A DNA stretch of 64,000 nt from CAZNPH01 sp964574985 (GTDB lineage Bacteria; Bacteroidota; Bacteroidia; Bacteroidales; SM23-62): positions 248,001-312,000 of the forward strand of contig CAZNPH010000001.1 of the NCBI GenBank assembly GCA_964574985.1, in the 5' to 3' direction. Position numbers and translations under genes: made by a program. The notes beneath the pieces were generated by a model. The model worked only from the letters and a program-made list of their open reading frames with translations. It made no database searches and was not told the DNA's origin. Positions 51,488 through 61,382 of the stretch are shown piece after piece; position 1 is the first letter of the stretch; every line of letters starts with the position of its first letter.

Positions 51488-53674
51488 TTATAAATACTCA
51501 AAAAAATATTCTGAAACCTTCTTCATCAGATGGATCCTGTCTTTCCCCCGCACATTGTGTTCATGCGAAGGGTAAACAAAATAATCCACCTGGATTTGCT
51601 TTTTGATGCATTCCCTTATATACAGCAAGCTGTTCTGCCAAACAACCACAGGATCCTGTGCACCGTGTATCAGCAGTTGTTTTCCCTTGTAAGTACCGGC
51701 TTTGTTGATCAAACTTGATTCCCTGTATCCTCCGGGGTTGTCCTGAGGGGTATCCATGTATCTTTCTCCGTACATGACCTCATATAACCTCCAGTCGGTG
51801 ACCGGCCCTCCGGCCACGCCAACCTTGAACATCTCCGGATGGCGGTTAAGCATCAAAAGGGTCATGAACCCGCCGTAACTCCATCCATGAACACCAATGC
51901 GGTTCGAATCCACGTAATCCTGCCGCAATAGAAATTCAATCCCCTTCATCTGGTCGTTTACTTCACAAAAACCGACATGGCGGTATATTGCATTTTCAAA
52001 TTCAATGCCGCGGCTGGAAGTTCCGCGGTTATCCAGTGTGAATGACAAATAACCACGCTGGGCCATGTAATGCTGCCACATCCTGGCTCCGGCAAGCCAT
52101 CTGTTTTGAACAAGCTGTGAATGGGGACCACCGTATACATACACAATGACCGGATATTTTTTGCCGTGATCAAAATCCGGGGGCAGGATCAGTCTGCCAT
52201 ACAGGTCATATTTTCCGTCAGCCGACTTGACGGTGATGATCCGCGTTTCTCCCAAACGGTATTCCGCAAGGGGATTTTTTGCTGAATGCAACTTTTCCAG
52301 GATATGGCCATTTTTACTCAACAGATAGTAATCCAGTGGGGTGTCTACACTGGTCAGCTCATCGATAGACAATCCCTGAAACTGGTTATAATGAATCCGG
52401 CGCCTTCCGCCCAGGGAAGTTATTTTCTGACATCCTCCGTTGTCCATATCCGTGCTGCAGAGACAGGTGCCAAGCGGATCGTCTTTTGTCGAAAGAAAAT
52501 AACATTTCTGTCCGTCCGCAGAGAACCCCACAACTTCCTTTACGATCCATTTGCCCACGGTCAGCTGCCTGATCAGCTCACCGGAAGTATGATACAGATA
52601 CAAATGCCTGTATCCGTCCCGTTCACTGATCCAGAGAAAACGGTCCGGCAACAGGGAGGAAAATATCAACGGATCTTCGGGTTCGATATATTTTGGATGC
52701 GTTTCATCAAACAGGGTTTTGATCAAACGGCCATCCCGGGCCATAAATTTCTGCAACTTCAGATGATCCTGATCCCGGTTCAGGACTGCAATATAAATAT
52801 GCTTCTCATCCGGCGCCCAGGTAATGCAGGTAAGATACTGATCTCTGCCATCACCTGACTCTGCAAAGACCAGAGCGTCCTTTTCAATACAATAGATGCC
52901 CAGTCTGACCTGTTCACTGGTTTGTCCTGCCATGGGGTAAGGGATCATTTTCGTTCTGGCAATCCGCTGCGAAATATCCACAAGAGGATACCGGTCGACC
53001 ATGGATTCATCCTTCCGGTAAAAAGCAAGGTATCCGGATCCCGGGGACCAGAATGTACCCCTGGATATATTGAACTCCTGGCGGTGTACGTAATCATCCC
53101 CGTTCACGATGTCCGGATTCTGGTCAAAGGTGACTTGTATCTGCCTGTTCTCACCGGCGATAAACAGATTATTACCCAAAGTATAGGCAACCATCCTGCC
53201 TGACGGCGACGGATCAATATTGTCTGCCTTTTCAGGCAAACAGATCTTTGTGGTAAATCCGTCTTCCGCCGGACAATAGACAAAAAAACATCCCCCATGC
53301 ACAAAAGACAGGTTCTGGTTATCAAACCATTCATAATCCGGAAAGCATTCCAGGGTATCATGCCCATTTTCCTCAAGTGCTGTATTGATCACTTGCAATG
53401 TGGTCAAAACTTCCTGCTTGCCCGAACGCACATTCCGGCGGATAAGCCGTTCGTTATCCACCCAGGTATAAAAGCGGGAGGTACCCTGCCATGAAAGTCC
53501 TGACAACGGCTGTGGCCGGAGATGGGCATCCATTCCGGAAACCGATTCATTGATTTCCAGCATCTTGTCCTGTCCGGATGTCCGGACATTACAAACGGAA
53601 GCCAACAATATGGCGTATCCGATCCACAGCTTTATTCCGGTGTGTTTCAGATCATTTGTTGCAGGCATAATCAA
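51488..53674 (-). CDS. Dipeptidyl peptidase IV-like S9 peptidase
   Basis: 728 residues; N-terminal hydrophobic signal (LWIGYAILLASVCNVRTSGQ). N-terminal eight-blade propeller with YTLGNNLFIAGENRQIQVT, FWSPGSGYLAFYRKDES and an Arg-rich DPP4-like stretch; C-terminal alpha/beta hydrolase with nucleophile Ser in GVHGWSYGGFMTLLM, Asp in LIHGAQDPVVVW and His in YPSHEHNV. DPP-IV enzymes remove Xaa-Pro dipeptides; whether this one prefers Pro cannot be judged. Envelope-located, part of peptide use. Confidence 0.88.
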   Translation of the reverse strand: MIMPATNDLKHTGIKLWIGYAILLASVCNVRTSGQDKMLEINESVSGMDAHLRPQPLSGLSWQGTSRFYTWVDNERLIRRNVRSGKQEVLTTLQVINTALEENGHDTLECFPDYEWFDNQNLSFVHGGCFFVYCPAEDGFTTKICLPEKADNIDPSPSGRMVAYTLGNNLFIAGENRQIQVTFDQNPDIVNGDDYVHRQEFNISRGTFWSPGSGYLAFYRKDESMVDRYPLVDISQRIARTKMIPYPMAGQTSEQVRLGIYCIEKDALVFAESGDGRDQYLTCITWAPDEKHIYIAVLNRDQDHLKLQKFMARDGRLIKTLFDETHPKYIEPEDPLIFSSLLPDRFLWISERDGYRHLYLYHTSGELIRQLTVGKWIVKEVVGFSADGQKCYFLSTKDDPLGTCLCSTDMDNGGCQKITSLGGRRRIHYNQFQGLSIDELTSVDTPLDYYLLSKNGHILEKLHSAKNPLAEYRLGETRIITVKSADGKYDLYGRLILPPDFDHGKKYPVIVYVYGGPHSQLVQNRWLAGARMWQHYMAQRGYLSFTLDNRGTSSRGIEFENAIYRHVGFCEVNDQMKGIEFLLRQDYVDSNRIGVHGWSYGGFMTLLMLNRHPEMFKVGVAGGPVTDWRLYEVMYGERYMDTPQDNPGGYRESSLINKAGTYKGKQLLIHGAQDPVVVWQNSLLYIRECIKKQIQVDYFVYPSHEHNVRGKDRIHLMKKVSEYFFEYL

Positions 53675-53714
53675 TGGTCAATGAGGAAATCATGCATATC
53701 CTAAATTAACGAAA

Positions 53715-53748
53715 TTTGGCTCTATTTTTCAATTATTTACTATATTTC
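53715..53748 (+). promoter_or_regulatory. Possible promoter of the ABC transporter gene
   Basis: TTTG (53715-53718), 22-nt gap, TATATTTC (53741-53748), one mismatch to TAnnTTTG; 43 nt before the ATG. The gap is slightly long. Confidence 0.38.
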
Positions 53749-53790
53749 GAATGGCAACGCGGATATTCATGAATTCATTATTGATCTGCT

Positions 53791-56700
53791 ATGAGTGAAA
53801 AGATATTGAAGGCACTGATGCAACTTTTTGCCATCATTGCCCGCCCCGAAAGCAACCGGACAGATCGCCGGACAGTGGTGGAATCGTTTCTGAAACGGCA
53901 ATTGAACCAGGAGATCGTTCAGGAATATCTGAAAGTCTTTGATGAATACTACCGGATTCATCAGGAAAAACAAAAAGATACATCGAAAAAGAAAAGACTC
54001 ATTTCCTCCAGTTCGGTCAGGGTGCTCAAGATATGTACCGCCATCAATGAAGAACTGGTGCAGCAGCAGAAAATAATCGTACTGATTCAGTTGCTTGAAT
54101 TCGTGAAATCGGACATCAATGAGGTTACGGACCAGGAAATGGAATTCGTTAAAACGGTTGCAGAAACTTTCAATGTGCCCGAAGAAGAATTTGAAAGGAT
54201 CAAGGAATTCGTATTGTTTTCATTTGACAAGATCCCGGATTCGCCGAATCTTCTCCTGATCGACAGCAATGATGAAAGTTCCGGAAGAAACAGAAAGCAT
54301 ATCCATATCAAATCCCTGCAGGGACAGATCAGGATCCTGAACATCCGGAGCGCCAACATGTATTGTATCCGGTACATGGGGAAAAGCGAGATGGAACTGA
54401 ACAGCCAGTTGATCCAGGAAGACAAGGTATATGTCTTTACGGGCGGTTCTTCCCTTCGGAATCAGCAGATCAAACCCATTTACTACAGTGACGTTGTCAG
54501 CAAATTCCATGTCGACAGGATAAAGGACCGGATCATCTTTGAAGTTGACAACATTGAATACAGATTCAAAGCCGGCAACTATGGTCTCCACGACATGAGC
54601 TTTTCAGAACAGTCCGGGCGGATGGTCGGTATTATGGGAGCGAGCGGGGCGGGAAAATCCACGCTGCTGAATGTTCTGAACGGATCTGAGAAACCCACCT
54701 CGGGAACCGTAAATATCAACGGGTTCAATATCCACACCCAGAAAGAACATATCGAGGGGATCATCGGTCATGTATCCCAGGACGACCTGCTGATGGAAGA
54801 CCTTACCGTATATCAGAACCTGTACTACAATGCCAAACTCTGCTTTGACAATTATTCGGACGATCAGGTCAGAAAAACAGTGGACAGCACACTTGAAAAC
54901 CTCGGCTTATACGAGATCAGGGATATCCAGGTAGGAAGCCCCCTGAACAAAAAGATCAGTGGCGGACAACGAAAACGGCTCAATATTGCACTGGAACTCA
55001 TCCGGGAACCGGCAGTCCTGTTCCTGGATGAACCCACATCCGGACTTTCCTCAAGGGATTCGGAGAACATCATGGACCTGCTGAAGGAATTGACCCTGAG
55101 AGGCAAGCTGGTTTTTGTTGTGATCCATCAGCCCTCATCTGAAATATTCAAGATGTTTGACCGGCTGCTTATCCTGGATACAGGAGGGTATCTGATCTAC
55201 AACGGAGATCCCATCGAATCGATCATCTATTTCAAATCCAGGATCCACCATGCCAACTGGAATGAAAGCGAATGTCACTGCTGCGGAAATGTAAATTCCG
55301 AACAGGTTTTCAATATTGTTGAATCCAATGTTCTGGATGAATATGGCAAACTGACCAAAACCAGGAAAATTTCCCCTCCTGAGTGGTATGAATATTTCAA
55401 GGAACTGGATGTTCCCAAACCCGAAAAAGATCCGGAAGAACTGCATATCCCGGAAATATCCTTCAAAATACCCAACAAGTTAAGGCAATTCTGGCTTTTT
55501 GTCAAAAGAGACCTGTTATCAAAACTCGCGAATACCCAATATCTTGTCATCAATTTCCTGGAAGCTCCCGTACTGGCATTTCTTTTATCCTATATCATAA
55601 GATACTATAATGTCAACATAACCAACCAATACGGATATACCCTGGAAGGGAACAGTAATCTTCCGGTTTATATTTTCATGTCGGTGATCGTGGCCATATT
55701 CATGGGCTTGACGGTTAGTGCCGAAGAGATCATCAAGGACAGGAAAATATTGAAACGTGAAGCATTTCTGAACCTGGGCTGGTCCAGTTACCTGTTGTCA
55801 AAAGTATTTATTCTTATGGGGTTGTCGGCCATTCAGGCATTTGCATTTGTCCTGGTGGGCAATGCGATCATGGAGATCCGGAATATGTATTTTGAATACT
55901 GGCTTATTTTGTTCAGTGCATTCGTATCATCCAACATGATGGGGCTTCTGATCTCCGACTCCTTTAAAACCGTGGTGACCATATATATTCTGATCCCTTT
56001 TCTCGTAATTCCCCAGATCATCCTGAGCGGTATCATTGTAAAATATGAAAAATTGAATCCGGACATTTCATCGCCTACGAAAATACCCTTTTATGGTGAA
56101 ATCATCACTGCCCGCTGGGCTTATGAAGCATTGGCAGTTTATCAGTTCATCAACAATGATTTCCAGAGAAAATTCTATCCGTATGACAAGGTCATGAGCA
56201 TTGCCGGCTATAAAAAAGACTATTGGACGGTAAACCTTATGAACAAACTTGAAAACATTGAGCGCAACCTGGACAATCCCGCCAAAAAGAAAGAAATTAT
56301 CTCTGATCTGGAAGTTTTGCGAAATGAGATCAACAAAGAAACGGACAAGAACCGGCATATAAAATTCAGCAATACCGAGAACCTGGTTTACGATAAGCTG
56401 TCCGGATCAATGATCCGGGAAGTCAGGGATTACCTTGAACTCATTAAAAGGTATAACATCAAATTATACAACAAAGCCAACCGGGGCAAGGACCAGCTTA
56501 AGACCGAACTGCAAAATACCCCTGAAAAGAAAGAAAAGTATTTCCTCACCAAAAGACAGCACAACAACGAGACCCTTGAAGAGTTTGTAACCAACTCCAA
56601 CGTAATGGAAAGGATCATCGAATACAAGGGTGAACTGTTCCAGAAGATCAACCCGGTCTATAAGGATCCGGGCTGCAAGCTGATCAAGGCACATTTCTAT

Positions 56701-56871
56701 GCACCCAGGAAACAGGTATTCGGCCGTTTTTTCAGCACTTTCAGCGTCAACACTGCCGTTATCTGGTTCATGACCCTTCTTCTGTATATTTTGCTGTATT
56801 ACAGGGTTCTGAACAAAACACTTGCTGGTTTCGAAAGTCTTTCTGACCGGATAATGAAGAAATCCGAATAG
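53791..56871 (+). CDS. Large ABCG-type ABC transporter (ATPase-permease)
   Basis: 1026 residues. Residues 1-150 form a helical TerB-like N-terminal part (ALMQLFAIIARPESNRTDRRTVVESFLKRQL). A beta domain follows (IRILNIRSANMYCIRYMG). ATPase about 260-480: Walker A GASGAGKSTLL, signature KISGGQRKRLNIALEL, Walker B LFLDEPTSGLSSRD, then H-loop VVIHQPSS. An ABC2-type membrane region with about five segments lies near 570-760. A long charged helical insert (780-970) precedes a final membrane segment. Domain order ATPase-then-membrane is ABCG-like; the substrate is unknown. A Cys/His cluster (CHCCGN) in the linker after the ATPase could bind metal. Confidence 0.85.
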   Translation: MSEKILKALMQLFAIIARPESNRTDRRTVVESFLKRQLNQEIVQEYLKVFDEYYRIHQEKQKDTSKKKRLISSSSVRVLKICTAINEELVQQQKIIVLIQLLEFVKSDINEVTDQEMEFVKTVAETFNVPEEEFERIKEFVLFSFDKIPDSPNLLLIDSNDESSGRNRKHIHIKSLQGQIRILNIRSANMYCIRYMGKSEMELNSQLIQEDKVYVFTGGSSLRNQQIKPIYYSDVVSKFHVDRIKDRIIFEVDNIEYRFKAGNYGLHDMSFSEQSGRMVGIMGASGAGKSTLLNVLNGSEKPTSGTVNINGFNIHTQKEHIEGIIGHVSQDDLLMEDLTVYQNLYYNAKLCFDNYSDDQVRKTVDSTLENLGLYEIRDIQVGSPLNKKISGGQRKRLNIALELIREPAVLFLDEPTSGLSSRDSENIMDLLKELTLRGKLVFVVIHQPSSEIFKMFDRLLILDTGGYLIYNGDPIESIIYFKSRIHHANWNESECHCCGNVNSEQVFNIVESNVLDEYGKLTKTRKISPPEWYEYFKELDVPKPEKDPEELHIPEISFKIPNKLRQFWLFVKRDLLSKLANTQYLVINFLEAPVLAFLLSYIIRYYNVNITNQYGYTLEGNSNLPVYIFMSVIVAIFMGLTVSAEEIIKDRKILKREAFLNLGWSSYLLSKVFILMGLSAIQAFAFVLVGNAIMEIRNMYFEYWLILFSAFVSSNMMGLLISDSFKTVVTIYILIPFLVIPQIILSGIIVKYEKLNPDISSPTKIPFYGEIITARWAYEALAVYQFINNDFQRKFYPYDKVMSIAGYKKDYWTVNLMNKLENIERNLDNPAKKKEIISDLEVLRNEINKETDKNRHIKFSNTENLVYDKLSGSMIREVRDYLELIKRYNIKLYNKANRGKDQLKTELQNTPEKKEKYFLTKRQHNNETLEEFVTNSNVMERIIEYKGELFQKINPVYKDPGCKLIKAHFYAPRKQVFGRFFSTFSVNTAVIWFMTLLLYILLYYRVLNKTLAGFESLSDRIMKKSE

Positions 56872-56884
56872 ATCCGGTCAAATA

Positions 56885-56918
56885 GAAAAAGCCACCTCGG
56901 CAGGGATATGAGGCAGCT
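56885..56918 (-). terminator. Terminator after siaC (convergent region)
   Basis: On the minus strand AGCTGCCTC and GAGGTGGCT pair over nine positions (two G-T), followed by TTTTT. It lies about 40 nt after the siaC stop and may also stop the ABC transporter transcript from the other side. Confidence 0.65.
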
Positions 56919-56956
56919 TTCAAAAAAAATACCATATTCAACAGAACATGCGTCTG

Positions 56957-57337
56957 TTACTCAACGATCTCAATCATTTTAAAAGGAACCCGGATGATGG
57001 ATTCGTAATCTTCACCGGCTTCCAGCATATCTTCATCATCTTCCTCATAATACCAATTTACCTGCACGTCATTCTTGGCTTTATGAATGGCTTCCAGCTT
57101 CTTAAAAACATCCAGGATACACTTGGATGAACTGGTATTGAAATACTCCAACTGAATATTTACGGTTGTCTTCCCGGCAGGTCCATTGGCATATTCCTCC
57201 AGCCAGTCAACAAGTGGCTTGTAAAATTCGATCGAATTCTCGGGAATGGATCTTCCCTTGATTTCAACCAAGCCCTTTTCGGCATCAAAATTAACTGTTG
57301 GCGTTTTGGGTGTTCCTTCAATTGAAATTGGTTCCAT
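56957..57337 (-). CDS. siaC: SiaC-like signalling protein (DUF1987)
   Basis: 126 residues. The family's phospho-acceptor region is at 61-72, IQLEYFNTSSSK, with Thr68 in the position of the Thr phosphorylated by SiaB in Pseudomonas SiaC. In that system unphosphorylated SiaC activates the diguanylate cyclase SiaD; SiaB phosphorylates and SiaA dephosphorylates it. Here only siaB is adjacent (26-nt gap upstream); no siaA or siaD is in the window, so the output may differ. DUF1987 assignment is by recall of sequence pattern. Confidence 0.82.
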   Translation of the reverse strand: MEPISIEGTPKTPTVNFDAEKGLVEIKGRSIPENSIEFYKPLVDWLEEYANGPAGKTTVNIQLEYFNTSSSKCILDVFKKLEAIHKAKNDVQVNWYYEEDDEDMLEAGEDYESIIRVPFKMIEIVE

Positions 57338-57363
57338 ACTATTAAAAAATTAGTAATTTATTC

Positions 57364-57918
57364 TTAATTAGAAATATAAACATCCAGACTGAAAAAATAA
57401 TATTCATCATTATAATTCTGAAAGGAATACTTGAGTTTATTACCTGTTTTCCGCGCAATATCAACCAATCCGAGTCCTCCTCCACCTTTTGCGGATAACT
57501 TCTGATGATTCAGAATAAACTTGTACATATCCTTGAGCTCCTCTTTGGACAATGAATTGATTTTGTCTATTTTGTCTTTCAGGAATTTGATTTTTCCCGA
57601 GCTGATAAAATTGCCTGTGGTAATCTTGTATTTGTCGTCCAACCGGGCAATGACAAGAACGCCAAATTTGGAATTGAACTGGTCTTTGAGCGGTTCCGGA
57701 AGGTCTTCCACATGATGATAGAGATTTTGTAAACTCTCCACCAGTACATTGTATATCTTTTTTCTCAATTTGGCCTGTTCATTCGCCTCTTCCAGCTTGG
57801 CTTCAATATTTTCCAGAACGCTATTTATCAAATCAGTACTGATGCTTCCCTTATAGGCAAGAAGAACGTCCCCACTACCGTTAAGCCTGGAATAATACTC
57901 ATTCACATCAAAGCTCAT
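57364..57918 (-). CDS. siaB: SiaB-like GHKL protein kinase
   Basis: 184 residues. GHKL ATPase features: N-box with Glu61 and Asn65 in ESLQNLYHHVE, and G-box GGGGLGLVDIARKTG at 145-159. No sensor or dimerisation domain is present, as in SiaB. The neighbour is its likely substrate SiaC. It may also phosphorylate STAS proteins encoded at 47008 and 62332 (inference). Preceded by a consensus-type promoter at 57953. Confidence 0.85.
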   Translation of the reverse strand: MSFDVNEYYSRLNGSGDVLLAYKGSISTDLINSVLENIEAKLEEANEQAKLRKKIYNVLVESLQNLYHHVEDLPEPLKDQFNSKFGVLVIARLDDKYKITTGNFISSGKIKFLKDKIDKINSLSKEELKDMYKFILNHQKLSAKGGGGLGLVDIARKTGNKLKYSFQNYNDEYYFFSLDVYISN

Positions 57919-57952
57919 TGGGCTTGTATTTATATTATAATAACCCGCTCAG

Positions 57953-57982
57953 CAAATATAGTAAAAATAATTACTCAACAAA
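57953..57982 (-). promoter_or_regulatory. Promoter of the siaB-siaC operon
   Basis: On the minus strand TTTG (57979-57982), 18-nt gap and TATATTTG (57953-57960), an exact TAnnTTTG. Transcription would start about 10 nt downstream, giving a 25-30 nt 5' UTR before the siaB ATG at 57918. Confidence 0.58.
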
Positions 57983-58082
57983 ACGCCGGAAGACCATTGC
58001 CATATATATGGAAAACGAACATCATTTATTCATTTTTGCACTTTAATAAGGTCTGGAAATCCCGGACCATCCTCCGGAGAAA

Positions 58083-59687
58083 TCAATTGACAATCAAGGC
58101 GTGATACGCAGACTCGTTATTAAGGAGTTCAACCGCTTTGTTTACCGCCGGATTTGCACTGTTCATGATCTCATAGAATTCGCTTGTATTCCACAGATCA
58201 CGCGCAACATATGCTTTCATTACAAGGCCTATGTGCTCTTCCGACCTTTCATAGCCCTTCCGGTCCATTTCCAGTCCTTTTTCCCCGGCAAATTCCACAA
58301 GTTCCTTCATGAGGGCGTCCCCGGGAAAAGTTCCTTCTTTAAACGATTTGAAATCGGAGTATTCATTCATTAGTTCATTCCGGTTCCGGTCAATATAATC
58401 CAACACAAAAAAGTTCAGTATTCCACGATTCAAAAGTTTACGGTAGTAGCCGGAATAATAGGAAGTATCCAGGGGAACAAAATAATCGGGCATGATCCCT
58501 CCCCCGCCGTACACGCTCCTTTGATTCTTCAATGTCCGGTAATGAAGGGAATCAGGAAAGACAATGCTGTCTGAGGAATTGAGTTCGCCATTTTTTATCC
58601 GTTTGATCAGGTCCCTGGAGTAGTCGGTATACCCTTTTTCATATGGTTTCTGAATGATACGGCCGGTAGGTGTATGGTACCTTGCAATGGTCAGCCTGAT
58701 CATCGAACCGTCATTCAGTTTGAGCGGACGCTGGACAAGACCCTTTCCAAAAGAACGCCTGCCGACAATCAGTCCCCGGTCCCAGTCCTGAATCGCACCG
58801 GCCACAATTTCACTTGCAGAGGCCGATCCTTCATCAATGATCACAATAACCCTGCCTTGATGAAAGACTCCTTCCCCGGAAGCAAAATATTCCCTTTTCT
58901 CGTGATGAACACCTTCGGTGTATACGATCAGTTTACGATCATCCAAGAACTGATCGGCCAGTTTTACGGCAACATCAAGATAACCTCCACCATTCCCCGA
59001 GAGATCAAGAATGAGATCATCAACCTTCTTCTCCCTGAGCTCTTGATAAGCTTTATTGAATTCATCCGGACTGGTAAAGGCAAAACGGTTCAGCTTGATG
59101 TAAGCGATTTTCGGAGTGATCATATATGAGGCATCCAAACTGTAAATGGGTATCTTGTCCCGGATGATGGTGAATTCCAGCAAATCCTTTATGCCTCTTC
59201 TTGCAACGGTTACATTTACCCTGGTCCCTTTTTCACCGCGTAATTCCGAGATCACATCGGCATTGGTGATACCGGTCCCGGCCACATTTTTCCCTTCAAT
59301 TTTCACGATCCGGTCACCTGAAACAATGCCAACACGTTCAGAAGGTCCGCCAGGAATGGGATTGATCACAAATATGGTATCCCTCAAAATATTGAAACTT
59401 ATCCCGATCCCTTCGAAGTTTCCCTGCAGCGGCTCGCTCATCTTCCTGACTTCTTCCCGGGTCAAATAGGTTGAATGCGGATCAAGCTCTTTCAGCATAC
59501 CGATAATCGCTTCTTCAACAAGCCGGGATTTGTTTACACTGTCGACATAATACTTGTCAACCCAATTCAATGCCTGTCCGAATTTTACCGCTTCCTCATT
59601 AAATATCTGGGCCCGGACATCAATCCGTCCAAAAACAGAAAAAACCAGTAAAACAAAACACAGCAACAACTTTCCATTTCTTCTCAT
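58083..59687 (-). CDS. ctpA: C-terminal processing protease (S41 family)
   Basis: 534 residues, signal peptide LLLCFVLLVFSVFGRIDVRAQ. PDZ domain about 85-170 (FEGIGISFNILRDTIFVINPIPGGPSERVGIVSGDRIVKIEG), then the S41 core with the catalytic Ser in DEGSASASEIVAGAIQDW and Lys in RRSFGKGLVQRP. It acts in the periplasm on protein C-termini. A long C-terminal helical part (residues 430-534) follows the core. Close to Bacteroidota CtpA; no partner adaptor is seen. Confidence 0.94.
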   Translation of the reverse strand: MRRNGKLLLCFVLLVFSVFGRIDVRAQIFNEEAVKFGQALNWVDKYYVDSVNKSRLVEEAIIGMLKELDPHSTYLTREEVRKMSEPLQGNFEGIGISFNILRDTIFVINPIPGGPSERVGIVSGDRIVKIEGKNVAGTGITNADVISELRGEKGTRVNVTVARRGIKDLLEFTIIRDKIPIYSLDASYMITPKIAYIKLNRFAFTSPDEFNKAYQELREKKVDDLILDLSGNGGGYLDVAVKLADQFLDDRKLIVYTEGVHHEKREYFASGEGVFHQGRVIVIIDEGSASASEIVAGAIQDWDRGLIVGRRSFGKGLVQRPLKLNDGSMIRLTIARYHTPTGRIIQKPYEKGYTDYSRDLIKRIKNGELNSSDSIVFPDSLHYRTLKNQRSVYGGGGIMPDYFVPLDTSYYSGYYRKLLNRGILNFFVLDYIDRNRNELMNEYSDFKSFKEGTFPGDALMKELVEFAGEKGLEMDRKGYERSEEHIGLVMKAYVARDLWNTSEFYEIMNSANPAVNKAVELLNNESAYHALIVN

Positions 59688-59795
59688 TCGATATGAATTT
59701 AGTTGAAATACAATTTAATCAGTTTGTTCAAATAAAAACGTTTTTTTGGTTACAAAGTTTGCAAATTCCGTTCCGCAATTCTTAAAAGGTCATAA

Positions 59796-61325
59796 TTATT
59801 CCCATTCTATGGTTGCCGGAGGTTTTGAACTGATATCATAAACCACCCTGTTCACCCCCTTTATCTTGTTTATGATTTCGTTGGATATTTTTCCAAGGAA
59901 CTCGTAAGGCAATTGAGACCAGTCTGCCGTCATCCCGTCGGTGGATTCAACCGCCCGGAGGGCGACCACCCTTTCATAGGTGCGTTCATCCCCCATAACC
60001 CCCACTGAATGAATGGGCAACAAAATGGCAGCCGCCTGCCATACATGATCATACAGATCATACTCCTTCAATCCGCGGATAAATACATCATCCACCTTCT
60101 GAAGAATGGCAATATTTTCCCTGGTGATCTCCCCCACAATCCTGACCGCGAGTCCGGGCCCCGGAAAAGGATGCCGGTTCAGAATAACATCCTTCAGGCC
60201 AAGTACCTTACCAATATTCCTGACTTCATCCTTAAAAAGCAGTTTCAGGGGTTCAACCACCCTGAGATTCATCTTTTCAGGCAATCCACCCACATTATGA
60301 TGAGATTTGATCTTTGCAGAGGGTCCGTTGACTGAAACGGATTCAATAACATCAGGATAAATGGTTCCCTGTGCCAGCCATCTGATATTTTTGATCCTGA
60401 CCGCCTCGGCCTCGAATATTTCAACGAAATTCCTGCCAATGATCTTCCTTTTTCTCTCCGGATCGGACACGCCCGAGAGGTCATCCAGAAATTGAGCAGA
60501 AGCATCCACACCATGGATATTCAATCCCATTTCCTTGTATGAATCCAAAACAATCCGGTATTCATTCTTCCGCAGCAAACCATTGTTTACAAATATTCCG
60601 GTCAATTGTGAGCCGACTGCTTTATGGAGCAACAGGGCTGTTACCGATGAATCAACGCCACCGGACAATCCCAGTATGATTTTGTCTTTTCCGAGCAATG
60701 ATCTCAATTCCCCGATCTTCTGCTCAATGATCGAACCGGCAGTCCATGATTGCCTGCAACCGCATATATTGACCAGAAAATTCCTGAGAATATCTTTCCC
60801 GTTTGGAGTATGATACACTTCCGGATGAAACTGAAGTCCGTATACATCCTGCTTCCTTATCCTGAAGGCCCCCACGTGGATATCTTCCGTACCGGCCAGT
60901 ACATCAAATCCTTCCGGCAACCTGGAAATTGTATCACCATGAGACATCCAGACTTGTGCGTGTTCAGGGATATGATCAAATAAAGGGGTCTCTGTTTTTA
61001 TAAATTTCAGATTGGCTCTGCCATATTCCCTCGAACTGGACGGAAGGACCTCTCCGCCATGATTATGAACAAGATACTGTGCCCCGTAACAAATCCCGAG
61101 CAAGGGGATATGACCGGTGATACCCGAAAGATCGGGATGAGGAGCGTTTTTATCCAGAACGGAAAAAGGACTCCCTGACAGGATTATACCTTTGACACCG
61201 GTGTCTGGTTTGGAAATCCTTTGGAAAGGGAAAATCTCACAAAAAACATTCAATTCCCTGATTCTTCTTGCGATCAACTGGGTATACTGGGAACCGAAAT
61301 CGTATATCAATATTTTTTCCTGCAT
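59796..61325 (-). CDS. guaA: GMP synthase (glutamine-hydrolysing)
   Basis: Converts XMP to GMP. 509 residues. Class I glutamine amidotransferase domain 1-190 (Cys in LLGICYGAQYLVH, His/Glu in GLQFHPEVYHT), PP-loop ATP pyrophosphatase domain from 205 (LGLSGGVDSSVTALLLHKAVG), and C-terminal dimerisation domain (HPFPGPGLAVRIVGEITRE, PPATIEWE end). All motifs intact. 57 nt after the rnz stop, same strand. Confidence 0.97.
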   Translation of the reverse strand: MQEKILIYDFGSQYTQLIARRIRELNVFCEIFPFQRISKPDTGVKGIILSGSPFSVLDKNAPHPDLSGITGHIPLLGICYGAQYLVHNHGGEVLPSSSREYGRANLKFIKTETPLFDHIPEHAQVWMSHGDTISRLPEGFDVLAGTEDIHVGAFRIRKQDVYGLQFHPEVYHTPNGKDILRNFLVNICGCRQSWTAGSIIEQKIGELRSLLGKDKIILGLSGGVDSSVTALLLHKAVGSQLTGIFVNNGLLRKNEYRIVLDSYKEMGLNIHGVDASAQFLDDLSGVSDPERKRKIIGRNFVEIFEAEAVRIKNIRWLAQGTIYPDVIESVSVNGPSAKIKSHHNVGGLPEKMNLRVVEPLKLLFKDEVRNIGKVLGLKDVILNRHPFPGPGLAVRIVGEITRENIAILQKVDDVFIRGLKEYDLYDHVWQAAAILLPIHSVGVMGDERTYERVVALRAVESTDGMTADWSQLPYEFLGKISNEIINKIKGVNRVVYDISSKPPATIEWE

Positions 61326-61382
61326 GACACGAGCCGGAAAAAGGAACTTCCGGATTCAAAGATACATATTTCAGAAAGTTAC

